Below are positions 1-8,316 of a stretch of 64,000 nucleotides of DNA, piece by piece. Position numbers and translations under genes: made by a program. The notes below the pieces were generated by a model that searched no databases, was not told the origin of the DNA, and was given only the letters and a program-made list of their open reading frames with translations. Every line of letters starts with the position of its first letter. The first letter of the stretch is position 1. Source of the stretch: Mangrovibacterium diazotrophicum (GTDB lineage: Bacteria > Bacteroidota > Bacteroidia > Bacteroidales > Prolixibacteraceae); the NCBI RefSeq assembly GCF_003610535.1, contig NZ_RAPN01000001.1, forward strand, positions 3,397,320 through 3,461,319, written 5' to 3'.

Positions 1-2
1 AA

Positions 3-80
3 GAAGAACATGATCTGGTGGAATTGAAAAGGTTCTGCTATTTTCGTTTTCCAAAACTAAAAGCCACAGAAATTCAGTAG
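3..80 (+). CDS. C-terminal fragment of an unidentified protein
   Basis: An open frame runs in from the window edge and stops at TAG 78-80, giving the last 25 residues (ending in KLKATEIQ). The stop directly abuts the ATG of the next gene, which suggests an operon with the downstream pterin genes. Too little is visible to name a family. Confidence 0.5.
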   Translation, partial: EEHDLVELKRFCYFRFPKLKATEIQ

Positions 81-809
81 ATGGGACAAACAGCATTAAT
101 TACCGGAGCCGCGAAGCGAGTGGGACGCGAAGTAGCGCTTCACCTGGCAGCCAAAGGATGGAACCTGGCGTTGCACTACAATAGCTCAGAAAAAGCTGCA
201 AACAAACTGATTACAGAACTACAGAAGAGTTATCCCGAGCAAAACTTTGTGTTGTTCCAGTCGAACATGCAAAACCCGTTTGCGGTGGAAAGCCTGGTGC
301 CGGAAGTACTTCGGGTATTTGGTCAGCTCGACTTGCTGGTGAATAATGCCGCTGTTTTCGAAGGGGCATCGATTTTCGAAACACACTTCGACCTTTTGGA
401 TCGTTTGATGATGATTAATTACCGGGCGCCGTTTTTGTTAATCCGCGACTTTGCGCGCCAAATAGGCAAGGGATTAATCGTGAATTTCGTGGATACCCGC
501 ATTACCAACAGTAAGACAGATTATGCTGCTTACAGCCTGTCGAAAAAGGCACTTTGGGAGTTAACCAAAATGGCTGCACTGGAATTTGCGCCGTATATCC
601 GGGTCAATGCAATTGCGCCAGGAGCAACACTTCCTCCGGAAGACAAAGACGAATCGTACCTGTGGTTGATCGCAAAAAAAACGCCGATGCAAAAGCCCAG
701 CGGCATTGAGCCGATCCTGAAAAGTCTGGATTACATTTTGGAAAACGATCACCTTACAGGCCAGTTGCTTTTCTGCGACGGAGGCGAAAATCTGGGACAA
801 ACTATTTAG
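81..809 (+). CDS. Short-chain dehydrogenase/reductase, FolM-like (dihydromonapterin/pteridine reductase candidate)
   Basis: A 242-residue classical-size SDR. The N-terminus has the TGAAKRVGR cofactor-binding glycine motif near residues 8-16 and LVNNAA near residue 90. The catalytic Tyr-Lys pair lies in YSLSKKA, and the RVNAIAPG strand follows. FolM/pteridine reductases are SDRs that reduce dihydropterins with NADPH. The substrate is inferred from the next two genes, a FolX-like epimerase and an HPPK-like protein. The gene starts right after the previous stop and is probably cotranscribed with it. A generic 3-oxoacyl reductase-like SDR is the alternative; the pterin context makes FolM more likely. 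Confidence 0.7.
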   Translation: MGQTALITGAAKRVGREVALHLAAKGWNLALHYNSSEKAANKLITELQKSYPEQNFVLFQSNMQNPFAVESLVPEVLRVFGQLDLLVNNAAVFEGASIFETHFDLLDRLMMINYRAPFLLIRDFARQIGKGLIVNFVDTRITNSKTDYAAYSLSKKALWELTKMAALEFAPYIRVNAIAPGATLPPEDKDESYLWLIAKKTPMQKPSGIEPILKSLDYILENDHLTGQLLFCDGGENLGQTI

Positions 810-903
810 TCAGAGGGAACATTCTGAAAAGCTCAATGTTATCTAAACAAACCACTTCGCTGGTTTAATTTTTATAAACAGGTCGAAGCTCCAAATAGAT
901 GTT

Positions 904-1257
904 ATGGCAAAAATTCGTGTAAAAAATCTGTTGTTACGAACTTACATCGGTTTTAACCCGGATGAATTGGTAAACAAACAGGATGTAGTTATCAATGTTG
1001 AAATTGAGGCGACCGTGCCCGATTCAGCCTTGCAGGAAGATGAACCCGACGGTATTTACGATTATAAATTGATCACCAAAAAGATAATTGCACATGTTCA
1101 GGACGGGCAGTTTAAGTTACTGGAGGTGTTGACCTCGAACCTGTTGAATATGATTATGGAAGACGAGCGTGTTACCTATGCGAAGGTTGAGGTTGATAAG
1201 CCCCATGCGCTGCGTTTCGCCGAATCGGTGTCTTTTGAGATGGAGGCTCGCCGTTGA
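904..1257 (+). CDS. folX: Dihydroneopterin triphosphate 2'-epimerase-like protein (FolX/FolB family)
   Basis: A 117-residue protein of the dihydroneopterin aldolase/epimerase fold. Its pattern (RVKNLLLRTYIG near the N-terminus, QDVVINV, then VTYAKVEVDKPHALRFAESVS) matches my memory of E. coli FolX better than FolB. The conserved Lys of the family sits in the VDKPHAL segment. FolX epimerises dihydroneopterin triphosphate to the monapterin form, which FolM then reduces to tetrahydromonapterin. The presence of a FolM-like SDR just upstream supports this reading. The stop codon overlaps the TTG start of the next gene, so translation is probably coupled. Ordinary folate aldolase activity (FolB) cannot be excluded from sequence alone. 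Confidence 0.75.
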   Translation: MAKIRVKNLLLRTYIGFNPDELVNKQDVVINVEIEATVPDSALQEDEPDGIYDYKLITKKIIAHVQDGQFKLLEVLTSNLLNMIMEDERVTYAKVEVDKPHALRFAESVSFEMEARR

Positions 1258-1634
1258 ATTCGGCGATCATATCCATTGGTTCCAACATCGATCCGGAACA
1301 AAATATTGCAAAAATGCTGGCTCTCATGGAAAAGGATTGTCGTGTTTTGATGGTGTCAGAGCTCGTTCGCACGAAGCCAATCGGGATTGAAGATCAGCCC
1401 GATTTCGTAAACGGAGCTGCATTGGTAGAAACGGAATTGACCCAAGTCGATTTTAAGCAGTATCTGAAATCGGTTGAGGATGCGCTGGGACGCGATCGCA
1501 GCCTGCCGAAATTCGGCCCGCGAACCATGGATTTGGATATCGTGGTTTGGAATGGAGAGATTGTAGACGAAGATTACTATACGCGTGACTTTTTGCGGGA
1601 TGCTGCGGAAAGTCTCGGATTTAAGAAAGAATAG
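1254..1634 (+). CDS. folK: Short HPPK-like protein (6-hydroxymethyl-7,8-dihydropterin pyrophosphokinase family)
   Basis: A 126-residue HPPK family protein with an ISIGSNIDPEQNI start and a GPRTMDLDIVVWNGE signature, the family's Mg/ATP region. It starts with TTG overlapping the folX stop; no ATG start is available before residue 20. Known HPPKs are about 160 residues and continue with a PHP...R.FVL.PL segment. Here the protein ends soon after the DLDI motif, so the C-terminal part is missing. Catalysis of pyrophosphoryl transfer to hydroxymethyl-dihydropterin is the family role. Whether this short form is active is unknown. Confidence 0.7.
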   Translation: MNSAIISIGSNIDPEQNIAKMLALMEKDCRVLMVSELVRTKPIGIEDQPDFVNGAALVETELTQVDFKQYLKSVEDALGRDRSLPKFGPRTMDLDIVVWNGEIVDEDYYTRDFLRDAAESLGFKKE

Positions 1635-1657
1635 TTAACGCTGAAATAAACAAGCTT

Positions 1658-2911
1658 ATGAAAATGCTGAAGCAGATTTCCTGGTCGCTGTTACTTGTAC
1701 TTTTTGTTGGATTTACGGCCTGCCATAAAGATGGCAATGACGATAAAACAGAAACAACCGATGAGGTCCTTGTATCCAGTACTCTGGCCACGAGTTTGTC
1801 GCAGTCATTTATTCAAAGCGCCTTGACTCTTCTGGAAAACCAGTACCCTGATGCTTCAGGATTGACTTCTTTTGTACAGTCGGGAGTCAATGTTTACAAA
1901 GTCACTTATAAAACTACTTTTGAAGGGGAAGAATTGATTGCATCAGGCCTGATCGCTGTGCCCGCAGCTTCCGGGGAGTACCCGCTTCTTTCATTTCAAA
2001 ACGGTACTAACGTCTTATACAGCGACGCACCCAGCAAGAATTACGCTTTTAATCCGGATGATCCGGAAAATACGACTGTTGTTTTGGAGTGCATGGCTTC
2101 ATTGGGTTTTGTGGTTGTAATTCCCGATTATCCCGGCTTTGGTAGCTCTGAGTCGGTTTTCCATCCCTATCTCGAAAAAGAAAACACCTTGCCGTCTCTT
2201 ACCGATATGATTACCGGTGCGAGCGAGTTGATGGCGAAAGATGAAATTGAAGCCAAGCTGAGTGGAGATCTGTTTTTAGCGGGATATTCACAGGGCGGAT
2301 GGAGCACGATGCAACTGTTGAAGGAAATTGACCAGAATCCGATGACCGGTTTCGACCTGAAGGCGGCTTCCTGTGGCGCCGGTCCGTATAATTTGAGCCA
2401 AATGAACAGCATTGTTTTAGGCAAAGATACTTACCCTATGCCTTACTATTTTGCGTATTTGTTGCAGGCTTACGAATTGCATGGATTAATCACGAACCCA
2501 CTGTCGGATATGTTTGCTGACAGCTATGCCAGCGCTATTCCGGGTCTGTTCGATTTCGAGACTTCAGGAGGCGAAATCAATGCTGCTTTAACCACCGATA
2601 TCAGTGCCCTGTTTAAAGCGGATTATATCAGCGGATACAGCAGCGATAGCCAATACGCCAGTGTTAAGTCGGCGCTTTCAGGGAATAGTATCACAGCCTG
2701 GAATTTGAGCACGCCTACAATGCTTTTTCACGGTGATGCCGACAATTATGTGCCAATCGAAATCTCCGAGGATTTTATCACTGATTTTCGCTCGATCGGG
2801 GTTAGCGAAAGCATGATCTCGTTGACGAAACTGGAAGGTGAGGATCACTCTGGTGGAGTCCTTCCTTTTGGGTTGAAGACAGTGGCTTGGTTCCTGAGCT
2901 TGGAGGACTAA
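1658..2911 (+). CDS. Secreted lipoprotein alpha/beta hydrolase (lipase/esterase-like)
   Basis: A 417-residue protein with a lipoprotein signal (hydrophobic stretch ending FTAC near residue 22) and an alpha/beta-hydrolase core. The nucleophile elbow is GYSQGG with Ser211. The likely acid is Asp360 in HGDADNY and the histidine His397 in EDHSGG. The layout resembles secretory lipase/prolyl-oligopeptidase-like hydrolases; the substrate is not predictable. It lies downstream of the pterin genes with a short gap and is followed by a hairpin, so it may be the last gene of that transcript. Location is inferred to be the outer membrane or periplasmic face. Confidence 0.75.
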   Translation: MKMLKQISWSLLLVLFVGFTACHKDGNDDKTETTDEVLVSSTLATSLSQSFIQSALTLLENQYPDASGLTSFVQSGVNVYKVTYKTTFEGEELIASGLIAVPAASGEYPLLSFQNGTNVLYSDAPSKNYAFNPDDPENTTVVLECMASLGFVVVIPDYPGFGSSESVFHPYLEKENTLPSLTDMITGASELMAKDEIEAKLSGDLFLAGYSQGGWSTMQLLKEIDQNPMTGFDLKAASCGAGPYNLSQMNSIVLGKDTYPMPYYFAYLLQAYELHGLITNPLSDMFADSYASAIPGLFDFETSGGEINAALTTDISALFKADYISGYSSDSQYASVKSALSGNSITAWNLSTPTMLFHGDADNYVPIEISEDFITDFRSIGVSESMISLTKLEGEDHSGGVLPFGLKTVAWFLSLED

Positions 2912-2959
2912 GGCCACGAAAAACTGACATTTGACATTCTCGAAAGCCGACAATTTGTG

Positions 2960-2967
2960 TAACTTTG
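2960..2967 (+). promoter_or_regulatory. Bacteroidota -7 element upstream of tryptophanase
   Basis: TAACTTTG fits the TAnnTTTG consensus exactly. No good TTTG -33 box lies at the usual 19-21 bp spacing. The element overlaps an 8-bp inverted repeat (GCCGACAA 2946-2953 / TTGTCGGC 2965-2972). Transcription from here would give a leader of about 220 nt before the tryptophanase gene. Confidence 0.3.
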
Positions 2968-2989
2968 TCGGCGATAAGTTTTTATAACG

Positions 2990-3079
2990 ATGTGGATTTT
3001 TGATCTAGAAACAGCTCTTTCCGGACAACGATTTGTCAACATTAAAAAACGCGATTCCTTCCATTTCCAGTCGCGTTAA
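2990..3079 (+). CDS. Possible 29-codon leader peptide upstream of tryptophanase
   Basis: An ATG-to-TAA ORF encodes 29 residues beginning MWIFDL, with Trp at position 2, inside the long leader of the tryptophanase gene. It is followed by a TTCG-capped hairpin (3102-3115) and a second hairpin (3116-3129). In enterobacteria a Trp-containing leader peptide (TnaC) controls tnaA by ribosome stalling. No TnaC sequence match or Rho-type context is evident here, and a 29-codon ORF can arise by chance. Weak candidate. Confidence 0.2.
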   Translation: MWIFDLETALSGQRFVNIKKRDSFHFQSR

Positions 3080-3193
3080 TTCCCTACGCATGTACGTACG
3101 ATTCACTTCGGTGAAGCATTAGACAATGCACGTTGGTGTGTTGTAATTGCTATTTAATTCAAGTTGTTTATCAAAAAATTAAAACGATAGGAA

Positions 3194-4573
3194 ATGGAAC
3201 TTCCTTTTGCAGAAAATTACCGCATTAAAATGGTAGAGCCAATCTACCGCAGTACCCGTGAAGAACGTGAGAACTGGATCCGCAAAGCGGACTACAACCT
3301 GTTTAACCTGCGCAGCGAGCAGGTTTACATCGACTTGTTAACCGACAGCGGCACCGGTGCCATGAGCGACCGCCAGTGGGCAGCTGTGATGACCGGCGAC
3401 GAGAGTTACGCGGGCTCATCTTCGTTCTTTAATTTGAAGGATCGGGTGGAACAGCTTTTCGGTTTTGAGTACATGTTACCTGTTCACCAGGGGCGTGCTG
3501 CCGAAAATGTGTTGTTCTCGGTGTTGGTGAAAGAGGGAAATATTGTTCCCGGAAACTCACACTTCGACACAACCAAAGGGCACATCGAATTCCGCAAAGC
3601 GAAAGCTGTAGATTGTACGATTGATGAGGCTTTCGACACGACGATCGATCACCCTTTTAAAGGAAATATCGACCTTGAAAAACTACAGTTAGTACTGGAA
3701 ACATACCCGAAAGACCAAATTCCGATGATCATTGTTACAGTAACCTGTAACACGTCGGGCGGCCAGCCGGTATCGATGCAGAACATGCGCGATGTAAAAC
3801 AACTGGCCGATGCTTACGGTATTCCGGTTATTTTTGACTCGGCTCGTTTTGCGGAGAATGCCTGGTTTATCAAACAGCGCGAAGAAGGCTATGCAGATAA
3901 AACGATCAAAGAAATTGTGCGCGAAATGTACAGCTATGCCGATGGGATGACTATGAGTAGCAAGAAAGACGGGATTGTTAATATCGGCGGTTTGCTGGCA
4001 ATGCATCGTAAAGATTGGTTCGACCAGGCAACGGTTTACAACATCATGTACGAAGGCTTCCTGACCTACGGTGGTATGGCTGGTCGTGATATGAATGCCT
4101 TGGCTGTGGGGCTTGATGAGGCTACTGAAGCCGAGTATTTGGAAGCTCGCATCAGCCAGGTTCACTATCTCGGAAATAAACTGATTGAAGCAGGTGTGCC
4201 CGTTCAGCGTCCGTTAGGCGGACATGCCGTATTTGTGGATGCACGCCGCTTTTTGCCGGCTGTTCCGCAGGAAGAATACATTGCGCAGACTTTGGCTGTT
4301 GAATTGTATTTGGAAGCCGGTGTGCGTGGCGTTGAGGTTGGTACCTTGCTGGCCGACCGTGATCCGGAAACGCACGAAAACCGCTATCCGGGTAACGAAT
4401 TCCTGCGTTTGGCTATTCCGCGCCGTACCTACACCAACAATCACATGGATGTTGTTGCAGCGGGATTAATCAACCTGTTTGAGCGTCGCGATACCATTCG
4501 TCGTGGCTTTAAAATTGAGCACGAAGCGCCAATTATGCGCCACTTTACAGTTGGACTGAAGAAAGTTGACTAA
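3194..4573 (+). CDS. tnaA: Tryptophanase (L-tryptophan indole-lyase)
   Basis: A 459-residue PLP-dependent beta-eliminating lyase of the tryptophanase/tyrosine phenol-lyase family. Family landmarks are IDLLTDSGTGAMSD near residue 46, the HQGR motif near residue 98 and the MSSKKDG motif. In that motif Lys258 aligns with the known PLP lysine. The AGVRGVEVGTLLADRDP segment follows tryptophanase rather than tyrosine phenol-lyase, where this region carries the phenol-binding Arg. The expected reaction is L-tryptophan to indole, pyruvate and ammonia, in the cytoplasm. It appears to be monocistronic: long leader upstream, strong terminator just downstream. Confidence 0.88.
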   Translation: MELPFAENYRIKMVEPIYRSTREERENWIRKADYNLFNLRSEQVYIDLLTDSGTGAMSDRQWAAVMTGDESYAGSSSFFNLKDRVEQLFGFEYMLPVHQGRAAENVLFSVLVKEGNIVPGNSHFDTTKGHIEFRKAKAVDCTIDEAFDTTIDHPFKGNIDLEKLQLVLETYPKDQIPMIIVTVTCNTSGGQPVSMQNMRDVKQLADAYGIPVIFDSARFAENAWFIKQREEGYADKTIKEIVREMYSYADGMTMSSKKDGIVNIGGLLAMHRKDWFDQATVYNIMYEGFLTYGGMAGRDMNALAVGLDEATEAEYLEARISQVHYLGNKLIEAGVPVQRPLGGHAVFVDARRFLPAVPQEEYIAQTLAVELYLEAGVRGVEVGTLLADRDPETHENRYPGNEFLRLAIPRRTYTNNHMDVVAAGLINLFERRDTIRRGFKIEHEAPIMRHFTVGLKKVD

Positions 4574-4595
4574 ACGAAGGTCAATTTAAAGCATA

Positions 4596-4626
4596 AAAAA
4601 ATCCCGGCTTAAAACCGGGATTTTTT
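4596..4626. terminator. Bidirectional intrinsic terminator between tnaA and the phosphate transporter gene
   Basis: A perfect 12-bp stem (AAAAAATCCCGG / CCGGGATTTTTT) with a 7-nt loop and A/T tracts on both sides. It can terminate the converging tnaA (+) and phosphate transporter (-) transcripts. Confidence 0.88.
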
Positions 4627-4641
4627 GTTTGTATCGAGTGC

Positions 4642-6894
4642 TTATTTGCGTGCGTTCGAGAAGAAGTCTCGCTGTGCTTTTATCAAGTTAACGTAGTGCA
4701 TCAGCAGGTTCTTTGTTTCCGAAATAATGTTGAAGAATAACACGGAATTTCGGGTGTTGACTTCTTTATTTTTAATCCGCTTAATTTGCGCTTTTTCCAG
4801 CTGACCTATTTTGATGATCAGATCGTCGCGCTGTTTGATTACGTTGTTGAGTTCTTCGAACTGTTCTTTTTCAACAACCTGGCGGGTCAGGTTTACAAAG
4901 TTCGTTGCATCGGTTAAGAAACTTTTTAGTTCAGCCGCCTGAGCGTCCGTAAACGGTTTGTGATTGTTTTCGAGGTGCTCGTGCATCGGGTCAACAAGGT
5001 AGCTTAACGAGTGCGAAACCTCACGCATGTAATCCACCAACTGTACATAGAAGTGTCCCAAGTCTAATGAGTCGCTTTGTTGCAGTTTTTCGATTACACT
5101 GGAGACCTTGTTCTTCATCTTCTTCGACTTTTTATCGAAAGCCGTTTTCATTTCAACAGCCTCCCGCAATTGAGTGCGTTCTTCGTCGATGAAGCTTTCT
5201 ACTGCAGTTGAATATACTTGATTAATGGTGATTACGGCGTTAAGAACTTGCTTTTTGGTCTTGTCTATCACTTTGTCGGTGCCATCTGTTTCAATGATGT
5301 GCTCCTCTTCCTCGCTTTGTTTGTTGGCTGCTCTTTTACGCAATACAGTGTGCGTACGAACCACGGTAAAGATGGCCAATCCGATGAATACAAAGATCAT
5401 GAAGTTGCCACTGAGAGAAATAATCAATGCGATTACCAGCGAAACAGTGAAAGCAACCAAAGCAGTCAGGAACCAGCCACCAACTACGGCAAATACGCCT
5501 GAAATCCGATATACGGCACTTTCTCTGCCCCAGGCGCGGTCGGCCAGCGAAGTACCCATTGCTACCATAAATGTCACGTATGTTGTTGACAAAGGCAGTT
5601 TCAGGGAAGTACCGATGGAGATTAGGATTCCGGAAACAATCAGGTTAATTGCTGCGCGGATTTTATCGAAAGCGGCTTCGTCTTCCAATGCCACAATTTT
5701 TTCACCCTTTGGATGCTCAAAACGAGAATCGATAAAGCGGTTCAGGCTGGCAGGTAATATTTTGTGAACGTTTTTGTTGGCTTGCATGGTTTTGCGCACG
5801 ATAATCCGCGAAAGCATCGATGAGCCAAATCTTTCGTCGCCTTCATTCTGACGAGATAAATCGACGCTGGTAGCAACAACATTCTGTGCTTTTCTTGAAG
5901 TAATCAAGGTGATGATCATTACAAAACCGGCAATAACCAACATGTAAGAAGGTGTGGCTACTTTACCTTTCAGCATTTCCATCGAGAACGAATCGGCAGC
6001 AATACCTCCACCGGCAATCCAGGCTTTGAATGACTGGAACCCGGCCAACGGCACACCAATAAAGTTTACCAGGTCGTTTCCGGCAAATGCCATGGCAAGG
6101 CCGAATGTACCCACAAGAACAATAATCTTCGGGATGTCAATTTTAAATAGCCAGGTAAAAAGCTGAAGAACAACCGTCCAACCAATGAAGCTGAAAATCA
6201 AAATCTGAAGCATGTTTTCGGTCATGTATTTCAACATGTCTTCGGTGATGAATGTAGCTCCTTTTGCACCTTTGATGATCATGAAATAGGTCATTGCGGC
6301 GATGGATAAACCACCAAAAACAGCCCCGTAATATTTCAGGGTGCGATGCTGACGGAAGGAGAATACCATCCGTGCAATGTATTGAACCAGAGCTCCCACG
6401 ATGAACGCGATTATCACCGATACTAAAATCCCGGAAATAATGGCCAGTGCTTTTTCACTGTTGATGTACTCGGATAATTGACCGATTGATTGCCCTGCCA
6501 TCTTAATCTTGATGAACGAAACGGCAACTGCGGCACCCAGTAATTCAAATACAATTGATACGGTTGTCGAAGTTGGTAATCCGAAGGTGTTGAACATGTC
6601 AAGCAGGATAACGTCTGTTATCATTACTGCCAGGAAGATGATCATGATTTCGGAGAACATAAACATGTCAGGATGAAAAATCCCTTTACGAGCAACTTCC
6701 ATCATCCCGCTTGAGAAGACGGATCCAACCAGTACACCCAGTGAGGCAACACCGAAGATGAGCCATTTGGGGGCGGCTTTTGAACCGATTGCAGAGTTGA
6801 GGAAGTTCACGGCGTCGTTACTTACACCGACGATTAGGTCTGAAATGGCCAATGCGAAAAGAACGACCACCAGGATAAGATAGAAATGTTCCAT
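4642..6894 (-). CDS. PiT-family inorganic phosphate transporter with PhoU-like C-terminal domain
   Basis: A 750-residue inner-membrane protein. The N-terminal part has many hydrophobic segments and the PiT signature GVSNDAVNFLNSAIG (residues 23-37). A second inverted copy carries GNDLVNFIGVPLAG. After a further membrane block around residues 395-500, the last roughly 200 residues are hydrophilic and helical, resembling the PhoU/DUF47 fold. PiT proteins import phosphate driven by a cation gradient. The fused PhoU-like part probably regulates uptake. It is divergent from a PhoR/PhoB-like pair, which suggests phosphate-responsive control. Terminator shared with tnaA. Confidence 0.88.
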   Translation of the reverse strand: MEHFYLILVVVLFALAISDLIVGVSNDAVNFLNSAIGSKAAPKWLIFGVASLGVLVGSVFSSGMMEVARKGIFHPDMFMFSEIMIIFLAVMITDVILLDMFNTFGLPTSTTVSIVFELLGAAVAVSFIKIKMAGQSIGQLSEYINSEKALAIISGILVSVIIAFIVGALVQYIARMVFSFRQHRTLKYYGAVFGGLSIAAMTYFMIIKGAKGATFITEDMLKYMTENMLQILIFSFIGWTVVLQLFTWLFKIDIPKIIVLVGTFGLAMAFAGNDLVNFIGVPLAGFQSFKAWIAGGGIAADSFSMEMLKGKVATPSYMLVIAGFVMIITLITSRKAQNVVATSVDLSRQNEGDERFGSSMLSRIIVRKTMQANKNVHKILPASLNRFIDSRFEHPKGEKIVALEDEAAFDKIRAAINLIVSGILISIGTSLKLPLSTTYVTFMVAMGTSLADRAWGRESAVYRISGVFAVVGGWFLTALVAFTVSLVIALIISLSGNFMIFVFIGLAIFTVVRTHTVLRKRAANKQSEEEEHIIETDGTDKVIDKTKKQVLNAVITINQVYSTAVESFIDEERTQLREAVEMKTAFDKKSKKMKNKVSSVIEKLQQSDSLDLGHFYVQLVDYMREVSHSLSYLVDPMHEHLENNHKPFTDAQAAELKSFLTDATNFVNLTRQVVEKEQFEELNNVIKQRDDLIIKIGQLEKAQIKRIKNKEVNTRNSVLFFNIISETKNLLMHYVNLIKAQRDFFSNARK

Positions 6895-7130
6895 TTTTGA
6901 TTTTTATTAGAATCGCGGGCAAAAATAACCCCTATCGTCAAGGGGCTGAGAAATAAAAATTTAAGAAACGTTTAAATGATTATTAAAATATCATTAAAGG
7001 CGAAGTAACTAATTTTTATCCTATTTTTAATATTAAATTGAATTTTCTGTGAAATTGTGCTGTGGATCAGTTTAAATCAAATCAGAGATCTTATTTTTGA
7101 AAGGTTGAAGGGCAGGAAAAGTGCTGTGAA

Positions 7131-7162
7131 TTTGGTATTTTTCAGCGTTCTGCCTGTTTTTG
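7131..7162 (+). promoter_or_regulatory. Putative promoter of the histidine kinase gene
   Basis: TTTG (7131-7134), a 20-bp spacer and TGTTTTTG (7155-7162) match the Bacteroidota TTTG / TAnnTTTG pattern at 11 of 12 informative-or-free positions. It lies about 20 bp before the ATG at 7183. The rest of the 288-bp divergent gap (6895-7182) is AT-rich, with no other motif I can assign. Confidence 0.4.
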
Positions 7163-7182
7163 ATCCAACTAAAAAGTTTTGA

Positions 7183-8217
7183 ATGAAGACATATCCAATT
7201 CGGCGCCTGGCGCTCTACCTAACGATTCTGATAACAGGTTTGTGTGCTATTGAAGCCGTCGTTCTGACCGTAATTCCGATGCCGGTCTTTTTCAAAATAG
7301 TATTGATTTTGGGCTTGCTCGTCGCTGTCTATTTCCTGTCCGTTTCTTTTCTAACCCGTTATATCAACGATAAAATTGAGCCGATTTACAAAGTAATTCG
7401 GGAGATTCCGTTGCAGGGTAAAGCTGTCAAAAACCCGCAGCAGCCATCCAATGAGATTGCTGATGTGCACAAGGAAGTTGAGCAGTGGGCAAAGAACCAG
7501 ACCCAGGAAATTACGCGGTTGAAAGATTTGGAGCGTTATCGCAAAGAGTTCGTCGGAAACGTTTCGCACGAATTGAAAACGCCGATTTTCAATATTCAAG
7601 GCTACATTTTGACCCTGCTGGAAGGAGGGTTGGATGATCCGAAGATCAACATGCTTTACCTGAAACGCACCGAAAAAAGTATCGACCGGATGATTTCGAT
7701 TGTGGAAGATCTCGAGTCGATTACCAAGTTGGAGTCAGGGGTTCTGCGGTTACGCGTCGAGAGTTTCGATTTTGTGAAACTGGTTGACGACGTGATTGAA
7801 ATGGAGCAGATGATGGCCAACGAGCGCAAAATTCAATTACTGTTCGAGCGTCCTGAAAAACCGGTTAAAGTTCGGGCCGACAAGAAACGAATCATGGAGG
7901 TGATGACCAACCTCGTCGCCAACGGAATCAAATACGGACGTCAGAAAGGTTTTGTGAAAGTTACCTTCTACGATTTGAAAGATCACCTCATGGTTGAGGT
8001 CATGGATAATGGGATAGGAATCGATAAAAGTGACCTTCCACGCATCTTTGAACGCTTTTATCGCGTCGACAAATCGCGGTCCCGTGAACAAGGTGGTACC
8101 GGTTTGGGTTTATCCATTGTGAAGCATATTATTGAAGCTCACAAACAAACGATCAATGTTAAATCAGAAGTGGACGAAGGAACAACTTTCACTTTCACGC
8201 TTGAAAAGTCCAAATGA
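7183..8217 (+). CDS. Sensor histidine kinase, PhoR-like
   Basis: A 344-residue membrane kinase. Two hydrophobic segments at residues 10-32 and 36-58 leave almost no periplasmic sensor. A short linker leads to the H-box VSHELKTP with His129. The N-box (NLVANGIKYG) and G-boxes (DNGIGI, GGTGLGLSIVKHI) form the ATPase domain. The lack of a large extracytoplasmic domain is like PhoR kinases that sense through partner transporters. It precedes a PhoB-like regulator by about 100 bp and diverges from a phosphate transporter, so phosphate sensing is the likely role. The stimulus itself is inferred. Confidence 0.85.
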   Translation: MKTYPIRRLALYLTILITGLCAIEAVVLTVIPMPVFFKIVLILGLLVAVYFLSVSFLTRYINDKIEPIYKVIREIPLQGKAVKNPQQPSNEIADVHKEVEQWAKNQTQEITRLKDLERYRKEFVGNVSHELKTPIFNIQGYILTLLEGGLDDPKINMLYLKRTEKSIDRMISIVEDLESITKLESGVLRLRVESFDFVKLVDDVIEMEQMMANERKIQLLFERPEKPVKVRADKKRIMEVMTNLVANGIKYGRQKGFVKVTFYDLKDHLMVEVMDNGIGIDKSDLPRIFERFYRVDKSRSREQGGTGLGLSIVKHIIEAHKQTINVKSEVDEGTTFTFTLEKSK

Positions 8218-8316
8218 TTTTGGTAAATTTCCTGCAATTCAACTTTAGTTGAAGTTTGACGTTGAAATCAAAAATAAACCAGAAATAAATTCGCTGCTAG
8301 TTAACAAGTACCTGAT

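Noticed and set aside
2946-2972. Intrinsic terminator after the alpha/beta hydrolase gene
   Set aside because: The 8-bp stem is followed only by a weak T run and contains a perfect -7 promoter box, so a promoter reading is at least as likely.
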